A stretch of DNA of 64,000 nt from Fragilariopsis cylindrus CCMP1102 (lineage: Eukaryota; Bacillariophyta; Bacillariophyceae; Bacillariales; Bacillariaceae), in assembly GCA_900095095.1 (NCBI GenBank), contig FMBT01000233.1, forward strand, positions 1 through 64,000, written 5' to 3'. How positions within the stretch are numbered: the stretch's first letter is position 1; each line of letters starts with the position of its first letter. Below are positions 46,066-57,145 of this stretch, one piece after another. The notes below the pieces were generated by a model. It was not told the origin of the DNA. It made no database searches and saw nothing but the letters and a program-made list of their open reading frames with translations. Position numbers and translations under genes: made by a program.

Positions 46066-49000
46066 TCAGCAGGTGTCAAACCAATGCGAATATTTTGAAA
46101 GCATTTCTTTGGACGTTGCTAGTGTCTTGATCAGAACACTTCGTTGGTCGGGGAACAGATGAAAGGGGGCAAGATGGTGAACCACTTCGTTGCTCACTGA
46201 AGTTGTCCACTCATACGCATGAGCAGCAAATTCTCGTTGCACCGACGTGGAATTCAATGGCTGGCCATTTTGTTGATCCTGCAACGCTTGGTGAAGAAGA
46301 ATCTTTGCTCGTTTTGCATAATATCCCTTGACTAGTCCACTCCAATGCTTTGCGGCGTAGTCCACTGGCCCATCTGGAACTTGATTTGCACCAAATTTGG
46401 TTGGGTTCCAAGTCGTTATTTGGCATTTGGCGTTCCATTCGTAGAAACGCTGACAACACCATCATCAACGTGGTGTAGATTTCGGTTGCTCAGGATTGAC
46501 GAAAAACAATCGTGTTGTGTCCCTCCTGATGCATCCTTTTGTGCAAGACGACGAGCTGATTCCAACCATGGGTCAAGCAAAAACCCAACATTGGTTCCCA
46601 ACAGGCGATCTAAATCTTCAAGTAACGTGATGTATAACCCTCCTGTGCGTATCAGCTCCTCGCGATCCATCGAATTCACCGATCGTGCATCAGAAAAGTT
46701 CAGAGCCATGGGCGTCGTTAACTGAGCCAAAACTTCTCTACCGACATTGACTAGGTCGTACAAAAATGGCTGTGTCGATAGATGCATGTTATCCGCAGCC
46801 TGGATAAAGCTAGTCCAAGCATGAAATAAATCACACAGTACTGGTTTGGGTGTGATTCGATCGCTTTCAAACAAAGTACTCGAAGGACGAGGATTAAGAT
46901 GGGCAACAGCAGTCAAATCTTGGACATTGAAGTCTTGAGCATACGAACTATTCAATAAGAGCTCCCACGCTCGGTAGATAGACTTGTTGGGTTCTTTCAA
47001 TCCGTATCGCTTATGATTCAATTTAATCAAGTGAGTATTAAGATTCTTTACAGGGGCAGAGCGAAAGTTTTGTTCAAAGAGAAATTCGTAGTAAATTGGA
47101 TTTTGGTCAATTCCTGAGAGATAATGTTTGAAAAAAGGAAGAGGTAATCATATTTGAGATTTGTTATGGCCGTTAAACAAACAGTGATAAAATAAATTTT
47201 CAATTGTTGATGTCGCACCTTCTGGTGTTGCTCCGATTCCAATTATTGACGACTGTGCTTCCAACGCCTGATACGGAAACGCCTCGTTTAAATGATTTAG
47301 ATCGCCCCGCATACCATTGGTATCTCCAAAATTATGCAATTTTGACCAAATAAAGGGCTTTGTATTCACACGCAAACACAAGCACACAAAGGAAAAAAAA
47401 GGATATAATGAGATTGAGATTGGTTCAATACATTCTCCTATTTTTATGCCGCAAATATAGGAGAAGGATACGGAAAAACAATGTATATTTACTATGGTGT
47501 CAAAGATTGATAATAAGCATAGTAATGTAATAGGCACTACACGTAATACGGAATCTCGATCAATTCTGCGTGTCACATTGCAACTTATCTACCACTCAAC
47601 ACAACGCAACAATACTCCATCGTTTTCTAATAAACTCACCGCTCCAAAAAAGGAAGCATTCTGCCATTTTTGCCACTCTCCCTCAGGAGAATAACCCATG
47701 TCAACCACAATAAACTTTCCCAGTGGTGCACTGTCTACAAATCCTTTCAGGTAAGAAGCCTGTTCATTGTGTCCCAACCGACAAAAGCAAAACCCTGATA
47801 CATCCAATGAGCGTTTGGGTCGGTATTGTTTAATCCAGCGTAAGCTGCTTGGCCTCTACGGTACCAACTTTCATCGTGAGGTATTGTGGACAGCGATTTA
47901 GTGCCACTATTAGTCTTACTATCCTCAATCGACGCCCGTCTTTGAGTAGCAGTGCTGTTCTGACTCCCATACTGACTGTTACTTCTCCAAGGTGGAACAC
48001 CTCCGTTAAAATATCCATCTAAAAATAGAATTAAAATTATATGAGATCATGCAATTAACAATAAAAGAAATGATAATAAATAGGTCAATAATGACAACAA
48101 TAACACACCTAATTGATAGTAATGATCGGTACCAAAGTCCTCGATCAACTGCGACATCCACAAATTTGCTATACGCAAGAACAAAGGATCAACAGAATCA
48201 AGCCATCCTGTATCGCCATGTGCGGTGATGTTTGAATCATTGTACAATGCCTTGAGTTGAATTGGAACATTGCCCTGAAATGCAGGCAAAACACCAACCA
48301 TCCCAAGACTCCGCAATCTTGGCAGTATGTATTCTCGTTGTAATGACCATTGTGACTTCATGAATGATCGGGGCAATGGACCAGCAATACTGTTCCCGTA
48401 CTCATTTTGTCCCCTGCTCCACGTTAAGAAAGCAGGCCCGTTGAACCAAGAACGAATATCGTGATCATCTAGACCCAGTTCCGAAAATACTCTGTGTTGA
48501 ATTTCTTCTTGTCCTGTCAGGGCTAAAATCATATTTATGCCACGAAGTGCAAAGCTGTCTATTAGGTTTTGCCATGCAGACCAATCATACCAAACAAGTG
48601 AGTAGCTGTGCGTACAGACATTCATCAAGTAGCTATTCAACACATAATGAACACAGAGTCCAGGTGTATAAGGATAATGATAATGATTAAAAAACAATAT
48701 AAAATATGAGACTTTCGATCCAAGTCGTCAATCAAATCGGGATCGCATCAATTTCGACTATAGCATTATAATACCTACCTCCATTTAGTCGTCCTGTGAC
48801 GAGTTATAGCTTTTTTGTCATGACCAAGGGATACCGGCCAAACATCGGGAAGCACAGTATGAGAGCCACCAGCTCGGCCACCCGTGGACCACTCTATGGT
48901 GAAATTGCAGTACTAGGGAATCGTCATGTAATATGTATATATTTTGTTTGTAATCATTTTTATTGTGTAAATAAAACCACACGAGAGACCAGAGCCAACA

Positions 49001-49668
49001 AATAAATGAATGAGTAACTTAATTGTCTGTATGAATAGAAAAATCTTCTCGATATTCGGAACATGGTCCTATATCAGCGTCGTTTCGAATGAATTGAATT
49101 ACACATCAATGTATATAAAATATACATAGTACCAAAGTCCTATTACTTGACTTGATACCCCTTACCTCCTTAAAGTAATAACCCAGTCCAGCTGTAAGCT
49201 CAGAATGAGATGTACCAGTTATGATAATTATAGTTTCCGTGCTGTTACTTCTATTATTGATCACATTATGTTGCTGCTCTAACCGGTACCATTCTCGTCG
49301 TCCGCGCTGCGGATTCTGTAGTAAGAATGATTCTTCGTCCTCGTCTTCATTATTAATGCCGTCGTCATCAGCAACAATACGAAGACGAATCGAATCCTTG
49401 GCTGTGGGGTGATTTTTAAGTACACGATCGATCAAACTATATATAGCATTTACAGTCCCCTTATCAGTGGATTTGGGGCTAGAATCAATATCAGAGCTAA
49501 TATCACCGCCATCACCACCGTCACCACTATCATCAATATCGCCGATCGATTTGCTCCTACTTTCGATATTTCTTGCTCTGATATAATTCCTCTTATTCCT
49601 AACAATACAAGCAATATAAATGATTGCAACAGCAATCGAAGCACTGTCTTTTTACCCGTCTCGGCCAT
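46066..49668 (-). CDS. Alpha-N-acetylglucosaminidase (GH89, NAGLU-like), frame broken
   Basis: Six exons: 49668-49166, 48891-48779, 48632-48109, 48018-47640, 47357-47219 and 47114-46066. The N-terminus is a signal or anchor (LLLQSFILLVLLGI). The NAGLU blocks are clear: TGTSHSELTAGLGYYFKE; YLMNVCTHSYSLVWYDW; SFALRGINMILALTGQEE; GPAFLTWSRGQNEYGN; FGTDHYYQL; KPFIWSKLHNFGDTNGMRG; IGATPEGIDQNPIYYEFLFE; ITTWNP and DYAAKHWSGLVKGYYAKR. The family removes terminal alpha-N-acetylglucosamine in lysosome-like compartments. Apparent one-base losses lie near 49545, 47772 and 46450. The block after FGTDHYYQL reads DGYFNGGVPPW, where human NAGLU has a Glu-containing FNEM, so one catalytic acid may be absent. 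A Ser/Thr-rich insertion lies in exon 4. Confidence 0.85.
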
Positions 49669-50013
49669 CGTACTTCTGCAATGATTTTCCTGGTATTGAT
49701 TTATCAGCTTATATCTTGTACCTTTCTTTTTTCTTTTGTGTTTTTATCTTATTTTGAATGCGATGATGTCAATGAAAGATCTCTATTATCATCAATGATC
49801 TTCGACGATCGAAGATCTTTCAATCAAACAGTCCCGCGTGAATAACACATTAGTTAAATTGAAATATTCGCTACTAACAACACATTGAACATTGACACAT
49901 TCAAGCATACAGTACCCCATAATAACAAGTTGATTCCTTCCTTCTGATCATCTACAAAAAGTAGCAGCTAGCTAGCCTTCATTCGACAAAAACAGTTGGA
50001 GGGTTTTCAGAAC
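49669..50013. promoter_or_regulatory. Divergent upstream region
   Basis: About 345 bases between the divergent starts of the NAGLU-like and SCI1-like genes. It includes inverted AAGATCTTTCAATC/GAAAGATCT copies near 49777-49830 (AAAGATCT and CGAAGATCTTTC). No coding signal. Confidence 0.35.
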
Positions 50014-51387
50014 ATGCCGTCTAAGTCTTCTTCGAGTTCTAGACATCATTCAGATCGCCGTCGTCGGGAAAAACGAAATCGGCACGACGACGAGAACGAG
50101 AACGACAGCGGAAGTTCTGATGGAGGAGGAAGACGCAATAATAGCAGCAAGAAAATGAAAAAGAAAAAACGCAATGATATCAATGATCTTACACGAAACA
50201 AACGCGATCATAGTAGGGACAGTCATAGCGATATTGAAGACAATTTAGTTGCCAGTAGCCGTGGTAGTAAGCACTACAAAGAACACAGTAGTAGAAGTAG
50301 TAGAGATCGCCACAGTAGTACAAGTAATCGCCGACATCGTCGTCGAGACGATTCGGATAAAAAACGGAAAAAGAGCCGTCAGGATGATTATGATGATCAT
50401 TCGGACGACGATCGGTCTAGAGATAGAAAAAAGAAGTCGAAGAAGTCAAAATCAAAACGGAAGGATAAACAAATAAAGACTTCACCGAAACCTGACAAAT
50501 CCAAGTTATTCCCGATGGGAGAACCAATAGGAAACAAACCAGATTCAATGATTAACGCCGATCAAGATTTTTTCAATTACCATCAAGAATTTTGGGTCTA
50601 CCTTTACCGTGAGGAGGGGAAATGCTTCAATGATATTGATAACAAAGATTCCCACGCAGCTTTCGCTAGATTTTGTGAGCAGTACAATGCTGGAAAACTT
50701 GAGGAACCCTATTACAAACGAAAATTTCCCCATGAAGTTATCGAAGAAAGCAAAACGACAAAGCATTCTTGGGCTTTCAAAACTACACATGGCGAACGGA
50801 AGGGATTAGACGACCTCCAAAAGGGGGTGAGAAAACAGACAGAATACAGTAGCACAAACACCAATACAAACATCAACAGCAACAGCAACACAAATAATAG
50901 TATCGATATTGGTAGCGGTATTAATGCCAAAAATCAGAAAAAGGCTGTCCCGTCCGTACAGCGTCGACCAACTGCCGAGGAACGACTAGAAGATCGGCGT
51001 GCCAATCGACGACTTAAGGAAACAGTTCGACTTACACATGAAGAATTGACAGGAGGATCCAAGGACATTAGGGAAAGGCAATTGGAAAAGAAACGTGATA
51101 ATGCGGCACGGATCCATGGTGCGCACAGAGAAAAAGAAGAAGGAGGCGGAGGTTTGGAGATCTCTGATGGGGTCTTATACGGTGATGGGAAAGAACAGAA
51201 TTCTTTTACCAGGGAGCGTCGTAACAAGGAACGACGAGAAGCGCATCGCAAAAATCGTATAGAAGAACTTCAATCAAAAGAAGAAGACCGTAAGAACAAT
51301 ATGCTAAAAATGCTCGGTCTTGACAATCTTCAGGGACAAGGAAAACTTAAAATTGCCCCTCGAAAGGATCCCCCTTCTAATATCTAA
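50014..51387 (+). CDS. Nuclear RS-like protein related to plant SCI1 / animal NKAPD1
   Basis: A single exon of 457 codons from the ATG at 50014; the frame is open upstream but lacks an earlier ATG. The first ~165 residues are Arg/Ser/Lys/Asp-rich, as in splicing-related proteins (SSRSSRDRHSSTSNRRHRRR). A compact domain at about residues 185-260 reads DQDFFNYHQEFWVYLYREEG, then FARFCEQYNAGKLEEPYY and TTKHSWAFK. This matches the domain of the style cell-cycle inhibitor SCI1 and NKAPD1-type proteins as I recall them. The C-terminal half is a charged, probably helical region (EERLEDRRANRRLKETVRLT). A nuclear role linked to splicing or cell-cycle control is inferred from relatives. An Asn/Thr/Ser repeat encoded near 50845-50900 interrupts it. 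Confidence 0.65.
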   Translation: MPSKSSSSSRHHSDRRRREKRNRHDDENENDSGSSDGGGRRNNSSKKMKKKKRNDINDLTRNKRDHSRDSHSDIEDNLVASSRGSKHYKEHSSRSSRDRHSSTSNRRHRRRDDSDKKRKKSRQDDYDDHSDDDRSRDRKKKSKKSKSKRKDKQIKTSPKPDKSKLFPMGEPIGNKPDSMINADQDFFNYHQEFWVYLYREEGKCFNDIDNKDSHAAFARFCEQYNAGKLEEPYYKRKFPHEVIEESKTTKHSWAFKTTHGERKGLDDLQKGVRKQTEYSSTNTNTNINSNSNTNNSIDIGSGINAKNQKKAVPSVQRRPTAEERLEDRRANRRLKETVRLTHEELTGGSKDIRERQLEKKRDNAARIHGAHREKEEGGGGLEISDGVLYGDGKEQNSFTRERRNKERREAHRKNRIEELQSKEEDRKNNMLKMLGLDNLQGQGKLKIAPRKDPPSNI

Positions 51388-51525
51388 AAGTTGATTTGTT
51401 TTCTTAAATCTACAATTCCTACTGGAGAACAAACTACCAGTAAAAGATAATAATTCACTCATCTTAATACATGCTTGCTATTTTATTAATAAAATTATTA
51501 GAAAAATATTAGAACATAAACCGAG

Positions 51526-52705
51526 TTAAATGGAGTCTTCGTTACTATTCTTTTCCTCATTTTGATTTGAATCGGAATCATCGTCTTTGTCACCTTTTAT
51601 TTGAATTACGACGAAACCTAAAGCAATTAGTCCAGAAATGGCACCAACGATTCCCCAGAATATGGAACTCAAATTGGTTGCACTATCAACAAAAAAGTCT
51701 GATAAATTTGTAGTCCAGATTCGACTTGATACCAAGAAGCAGCCAAAAGAGATATTCCCAATACTCTATGTAAAATTTCCCAAGAGCTACGAATACGAGT
51801 CTTATCTTCGCCTTTACCTGGAGTATTTGGACGGAATTGACCACTACCCAATTGAAACAGAACCAAAACGAAAACGATCAAGCCTATGGTACGGTGTGGA
51901 TAAGGTTCGGCGTTGAAATGACGTGGATTGCCACCGGCAGGAGTTTCCTCGATGATCGCAGCAACTCCAAATGCAAAGGCTGCAATCGTCAATAATACAA
52001 CAAGAAGATTTAAATACTGATGGATCTTTAACCATAACCCATCTGGAAACCATTTCGTAATATAGCAGCACCAATTGCAATCGGCGATAAGATTCCCCAA
52101 GCAAGTGCAGCACACCATCCATGTGCTTTCCACAAAGCTTTCTTTCTAGTTTCAACTGTTTCCGCTACACCTTCAAGAAGATCAACAGAAAAAGACCCTC
52201 TAGCTTCGTGCATGAAAAAATTGTTACCAAAACCGTTGGCACCAATAAATGTATTCGGTCCAATCACAATCGGTATTTCGTTAGCTTCATCTAATATTTT
52301 TGTAAATTGCAAAGTTGTTGCCCCCCCTTCTTGAACGACAGATGGTTCAATCAATGTCTGTTGGTCCTCTGGCATTGGTACAACACCTGCCAAGATAATA
52401 GATGTCATGTCATATTTCTTTACTTCGCCACTGCTGGGAAGAGCTACAACGGCGGAACTTCCTACCATTTGTCCGTTTTCACTAAACCCAATAGCCACCC
52501 ATGAGTCTTTAGGAACTGTGTAGATCATTGTCACTGTATCTAATCCACCGGCTCGTTCATCGCCATTATTGACGATATACGCTAAGGTTGATCCAGATAG
52601 TTGACCTCCTAGTCCTATTGTAGTTAGGTCTTTTTGTCCGTACGTCACAACCGCCAACGCCAGTACAGCGTTCACTGCAATTAAAAGAGAACGAATGAAA
52701 GCCAT
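51526..52705 (-). CDS. DOMON domain-cytochrome b561 membrane protein (frame broken twice)
   Basis: ATG at 52705 gives a signal peptide (FIRSLLIAVNAVLALAVVTYG). A DOMON domain follows (LDTVTMIYTVPKDSWVAIGF), then a cytochrome b561 core. All four expected heme histidines are visible: KAHGWCAALAWGILSPIAIG, LKIHQYLNLLVVLLTI, EPYPHRTIGLIVFVLV and EILHRVLGISLLAASWY. Such proteins move electrons across membranes, often reducing ferric iron or monodehydroascorbate outside the cell. One A is missing in the run at 52053-52055 (the intended sequence reads AILRKWFPDGLWLKIHQ) and one T at 51691-51696 (reading QTFFVDSATNLSSIFWGIVG), so the protein is split over three frames. The cytosolic tail after the last membrane segment is acidic (DKDDDSDSNQNEE). 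Both breaks lie in short homopolymers. Confidence 0.85.
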
Positions 52706-54509
52706 TTTTCTTTCCTCTCCCTCTCTCTATCGTTTGACTTCTATGTATCCGATATTCTCAATATCTCGCTCAACATACCCGGAATGGTGAATACAATGTG
52801 CAATTTGTCGTACAATAAAGAAGTGCTGTGAACTAGTATTATTCAGGTTGACTCAGACTCTAACAAGTACAATTGCTTGTAAGTACTGTAAACTTTTTTT
52901 GATACCTTATCTCGTCAAGCGATGGTTGTGATGTGTCAATCTTGCGATATTAGAGATACTTCAATGGGCAGTATTAATCCAAGAATGAAAGAGTAAACTT
53001 ATACAATTTTAGTCGTGCGAAAAAAGCGATGTCATGCGTAAACTTTGTTCGGTTCTGTGTACATTTATTTAAGGTGGTAGGACCAGGCGATAAAAATATA
53101 TGTAAGCTATAAACTAGGTATTTATTTATAAACCAAATATATATGCCCTTGGTGGGTTTTTCACTACAAAAGCTACGGTAACTTACACTTGTTAGGAAAA
53201 TTATTTTATGTGCAGTAAGAATTGAAATAGAAAATTATTTTCCATCGATACATACAATGGGAATAAATCGAATCTCCATGGATCTATTTAATACATACTT
53301 ACCAGAAAAAATATAAATATTTGTACTGTTAATAGAGACAAAAAGTATTGGTTGGATTTGGTCATTTGGGGAAAATTATATGAGGTCTGGCAGGCAAATT
53401 TCGAATTGCCAGGAAGAGGTGCATAAGAGTGTTAAGCTAGGCTAAAGGTAGTGAAGTCTACTATTAACTTGGTGTTATCAATTATTATGAGCTACTGTAT
53501 TTAGTTTGTATTGCTTGTAATTGATCTGTGAGGTATGTTTGACCATTAGTCTTGTGTCAGGTGGTGATGCCGGTTGTAACGGCACGAGGAGGCTAGAGAA
53601 GGAGGATGCCAGTGCGCAGGGGGCTCTGGTAAACTCAACAAAGAGAGGAGGATTAAAAGTCAAATAGTAGAGTATGAGCTAGAAAAATAGTACAGTTGCC
53701 GCTATTATCCTTATACTAGTTAATGCAATAATTATTACTGTTATCGTTACATTAAGAGAGGACCCATTGTCACGGGGTATATTGGACGTGTTTTTTCAGA
53801 AAAATAAGTAAAAAATATTCATGTTTTTACTAAGAGAGATTATGTACTAGGACCTAGGACCCCCCCCCCCCCCCCCCCGGACCAAATTAGAAAACACCTC
53901 TTTCTTCTTATTAACCATATGAATTCCTTCATTTTGTCTGGTAACTTCGTATCAAATAGACCAATATCAGTGGAGTATTAGTTACATTCCCATTGTATGT
54001 ATCGATCGATGGAAAGTTATTTTTCATTCCAATTGTTACACTGAATACTAACACCTTCAAATACAAGTGAAAATCTGTCTCCAGGGCCAGGTAGAAAAAA
54101 ACTACAAAAAAGTTTAACAAGTAGGACTTGTTAGCTAACAGGCAAGGCATACAGTAGCAAGTTGAACATATATTACCTCTACTACAAAACTAGAATTTCA
54201 GTGGTTCGCTGTTTGTTGTGCCAGCATGTTTATTGACAACAGCAGCACTGAAGCAGCAGCATTAAATAAAATCTAGGTACATAATATTTTCATCTTTGGG
54301 GGTATCATCAGTATTTTGGAATTTGTATGAGCTATTTTGTTGGTTATATTTTGTTGCAGCTAATTTTTTTTAAATTAACCATCACTATCAAAATTATATC
54401 ACCTGCACCAATTGGTTGATACAGTACGGTAGGATCATAAGGGGGTAGAGTAGATATCTGAATTTAATCTAATCACGCATGTTGCAGTGCCGATTTTGGT
54501 GCACTCTCA
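52706..54509. other. Gene-free stretch of 1.8 kb with a 19-base C run
   Basis: No supported gene. The right-hand part holds the 3' end of the two-TM protein gene; the left holds the promoter of the cytochrome b561 gene. An uninterrupted run of 19 C residues lies at 53860-53878. Short frames at 53478-53663 and 53929-54150 on the minus strand look random. Confidence 0.45.
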
Positions 54510-55748
54510 TCAGCTACTATTGGTTGTGGTGGGTGGTTCATATGATGGTTTTTGATTGGATGATGATGCATCATTATTACTAACGGAATTTTGCCCTTGA
54601 CCTTGCCGTTGTCCCTGCCGTCGTCGTCCTCGAAACATCTTCTTTTTCAGTCCCAAAAAAGGTTTTATCATTTTAAAAACCCTACTTTGTTTTTTCCGTC
54701 GCTCCTTAGCCGATAGTGGAAGAAACCCACTATTATTGTCATCCATAGGATTGCTTGTTGTTGTTGTTGTTGTTTGTGCCTCATTGTTATTTTGACTATT
54801 CCCTTCAGTCAACAGAAGGTTCTCATTCCAATCATGAACAAAAAGACGATATTCATCCTCAAGCATTTTGCGAGTTGCACGTACTACCGACAAAATCTTT
54901 TGACGAACGGGCCGTAACTTTGGATTTGTTGATAAAATAGTATTATCGACAAAACAAGCCAAAAAGCCACAGAAAACAATGATAAAACCTGCCAATATCA
55001 GCGTAAGAAAACCATAATCACGTACAACCGTAAACGTCAATATAACGCTAGCGATGACTAAGACACAAAAGAAAATCAAGGCAATGTGAATAGACCAAGC
55101 CGCAACTCGTTCGGCGTTATAATCGTTAACGAAGTTGTCATTGCTGACTCTTATATTGTTATCATGCTTGCATTTTTCTTTATTATTCATTGCTACCCTG
55201 GGAGTTTGATTGCTCGTATGTTGAGTTGGACTCTGTATATGAAAAGGTGGAGGGCCTTGCGAAACATTCGATGGAGCAACGTGAGAGTTCCCAATAGACA
55301 CAGGATCAGATACTTCGTTCATCATCCCAGGAACTGTGGCTACCGTCAGTCTTGGTTGTTGCTCTTGCTCTGGTTCTTGGACTTGCTCTTGTTGTTGTAG
55401 GTATGATGGTGGTTTCAATATGCTAGCATTACCAGCTTTGTTCGTGTTCTCCATCGATTGCGTAACCGTCGCTGTCGCTAATGTGACAACAGGTGATTCT
55501 TCTTCCAGAGGTCCCAAAAGTGACAAAGTGTTCCCACCGCCCCCACCACCACGAACGCCTCCTCCACCACCACTCAAAGCACTAGAACTGAAACGTGTGT
55601 GGCCTGACATCTCACCAGATACGAAAATATTGGATTCTTCGATTGAGGAGTTTTGTTCCAGTGAGCTTTGAGATTGATCCGGCTCCAGTACATCACTGAA
55701 GGCGAACAGTGAGGAGCTCGTATGATGAGTAGGTGTACTTCCCGTCAT
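54510..55748 (-). CDS. Two-pass membrane protein of unknown function
   Basis: A single exon of 412 codons from the ATG at 55748. The first ~215 residues are disordered, with a Gly-rich stretch and a Gln/Glu-rich patch (LQQQEQVQEPEQEQQ). Two hydrophobic segments follow (HIALIFFCVLVIASVILTF and GFLTLILAGFIIVFCGFLAC), separated by a short charged loop. A cytosolic, probably helical part contains RPVRQKILSVVRATRKML, and the tail is very basic (GLKKKMFRGRRRQGQRQGQG). There is no cleavable signal peptide, so both ends probably face the cytosol. I do not recognise the family. The positively charged tail might bind acidic lipids or nucleic acid (inference). Confidence 0.65.
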   Translation of the reverse strand: MTGSTPTHHTSSSLFAFSDVLEPDQSQSSLEQNSSIEESNIFVSGEMSGHTRFSSSALSGGGGGVRGGGGGGNTLSLLGPLEEESPVVTLATATVTQSMENTNKAGNASILKPPSYLQQQEQVQEPEQEQQPRLTVATVPGMMNEVSDPVSIGNSHVAPSNVSQGPPPFHIQSPTQHTSNQTPRVAMNNKEKCKHDNNIRVSNDNFVNDYNAERVAAWSIHIALIFFCVLVIASVILTFTVVRDYGFLTLILAGFIIVFCGFLACFVDNTILSTNPKLRPVRQKILSVVRATRKMLEDEYRLFVHDWNENLLLTEGNSQNNNEAQTTTTTTSNPMDDNNSGFLPLSAKERRKKQSRVFKMIKPFLGLKKKMFRGRRRQGQRQGQGQNSVSNNDASSSNQKPSYEPPTTTNSS

Positions 55749-56079
55749 ATTATCAGATCAATCTCGTATTACTTTCTTTCCTTTTAAAGCCTATAATCTG
55801 TGGGAATTGTTTGTTAGTAAGTTAACGCTTACTTCTACAGCATTTGACATTTGAAGTACTAAACGTTACAATTGGTTCGCCACAAATCTGCGCACAACAA
55901 TCAACAAGTCTACAACTACTTCGAAGTAATACAATGACATCATGGGTTAGTTTAAATACAAAGTACAGTAACGTTAGTGCTAATTACACAAAACCCGAAG
56001 AAAAGGGAAAAAAGAGCAAGGTGAGTCGTAAAATCGCGCAAGGTAGATTTAAAATTTGAACGTACATTAGTGTAGCGTA

Positions 56080-56286
56080 CTTCCTCCAGCGAGCGCTTAT
56101 TGACCGCGCGCTATCGGTGTAAATTTCCTAACAACAGGAAATTAAAAAAATAAAAGGAGATTTTAAAAGTTTTGAATCACTCTCCGTGCTTTAGCGCGTC
56201 TTAATTTTCAATTGATAGCCCGATCCGCAAAATGCAGGAAATTTTCAACCGATAGCGCGCGGTCAATAAGCGCTCGCTGGAGGAAG
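56080..56286. mobile_element. Stowaway-like MITE, copy A
   Basis: A 207-base element with perfect terminal inverted repeats of 39 bases (56080-56118 and 56248-56286), beginning CTTCCTCCAGCGAGCGC. It is flanked on both sides by TA (56078-56079 and 56287-56288), as expected for target-site duplication by Tc1/mariner-type transposase. The start CTTCCTCC resembles the Stowaway consensus CTCCCTCC. The interior includes TTTTGAATCACTCTCC, shared with copy B. There is no coding capacity, so a transposase from elsewhere would be needed. Confidence 0.8.
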
Positions 56287-56288
56287 TA

Positions 56289-56496
56289 CTTTCCTCCGTG
56301 CAACGGAAAACGCGGAGGGGGTCTATGGTGAGGAAGTTTTACAACATAAAAGGGTGGAGAACCCTTAAAATCTACCCAATGGACAGGAAATTTTAAAAAA
56401 AGAGATCTTGAAAGTTTTTGACTCACTCTCCACGCTTTTATGGTGTGAAAATTTCTCACAATAGACCCCTCCGCGTTTTCTGTTGCACGGAGGAAG
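56289..56496. mobile_element. Stowaway-like MITE, copy B
   Basis: A 208-base element directly abutting copy A and separated from it only by a TA. Its ends, CTTTCCTCCGTGCAAC at 56289 and the reverse complement of CTTCCTCCGTGCAAC at 56496, pair over about 36 bases with one mismatch and two one-base gaps; TA follows at 56497-56498. The interior contains TTTTTGACTCACTCTCC, homologous to copy A, but the terminal repeats differ after the first eight bases. The ends match the Stowaway start (TACTCCCTCCGT) even better than copy A. Confidence 0.8.
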
Positions 56497-57145
56497 TAGC
56501 TAGCACAAAGCAACAATGACTACATCATTATTGTACTATTCTTGAATCACAATTTAGTTTTCTCAATGACACCAGCAACATCTACTACTACTAATCTTGC
56601 ACTTTAAGGTTCACTTTATCAAGCGTTGAATCTGCACTTTTCCCCAGTTAGTGCTACATACATTCCTGTATCCTCTCCGCTCCACAATAGAAAGCAAGTG
56701 CGGGGAGGACGGCAGGGCAGGCCTACCTGCCTGTAAATGCTAAATGCCTTTTCAGCAGGTTTGCTTTATTTCTTTCTCAGTCTCTCTCAAACATTTCTCT
56801 TCATTCCACTCTCAGCTACATCATCACTGTTGTCATTGTCGCCATTGTCATTACCATCAGTAATCTACATATAAATGAATAGCTATTATTTACTGTAATC
56901 AATAATTTAAAAAACTTTACGCGAGAGACGTACAGACATCACACATCACACAACCGCTCGTGATTGGATCAGTCCTGATAATTTGCACAACACCATCGTC
57001 GATCGATCTAAATTTTCATCCACAATTTAAAATTTAAAATTACTTCGCACACGCAACGGTAGGTAATGTTAAGCGTTATATAAAGTATAAAAATAAAATA
57101 CATATAAGGCGCCGTACTGGTAAACTAGCTCAAGAAGCAACAATA

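Larger units (their letters stand above)
55749..57145. other. Intergenic region carrying two MITEs
   Basis: This 1.4 kb region separates the divergent two-TM protein and karyopherin genes. Apart from the two inverted-repeat elements at 56080-56496, it holds a plausible karyopherin promoter and 5' UTR (56850-57145). Short frames within it are parts of the elements and not genes. Confidence 0.5.
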
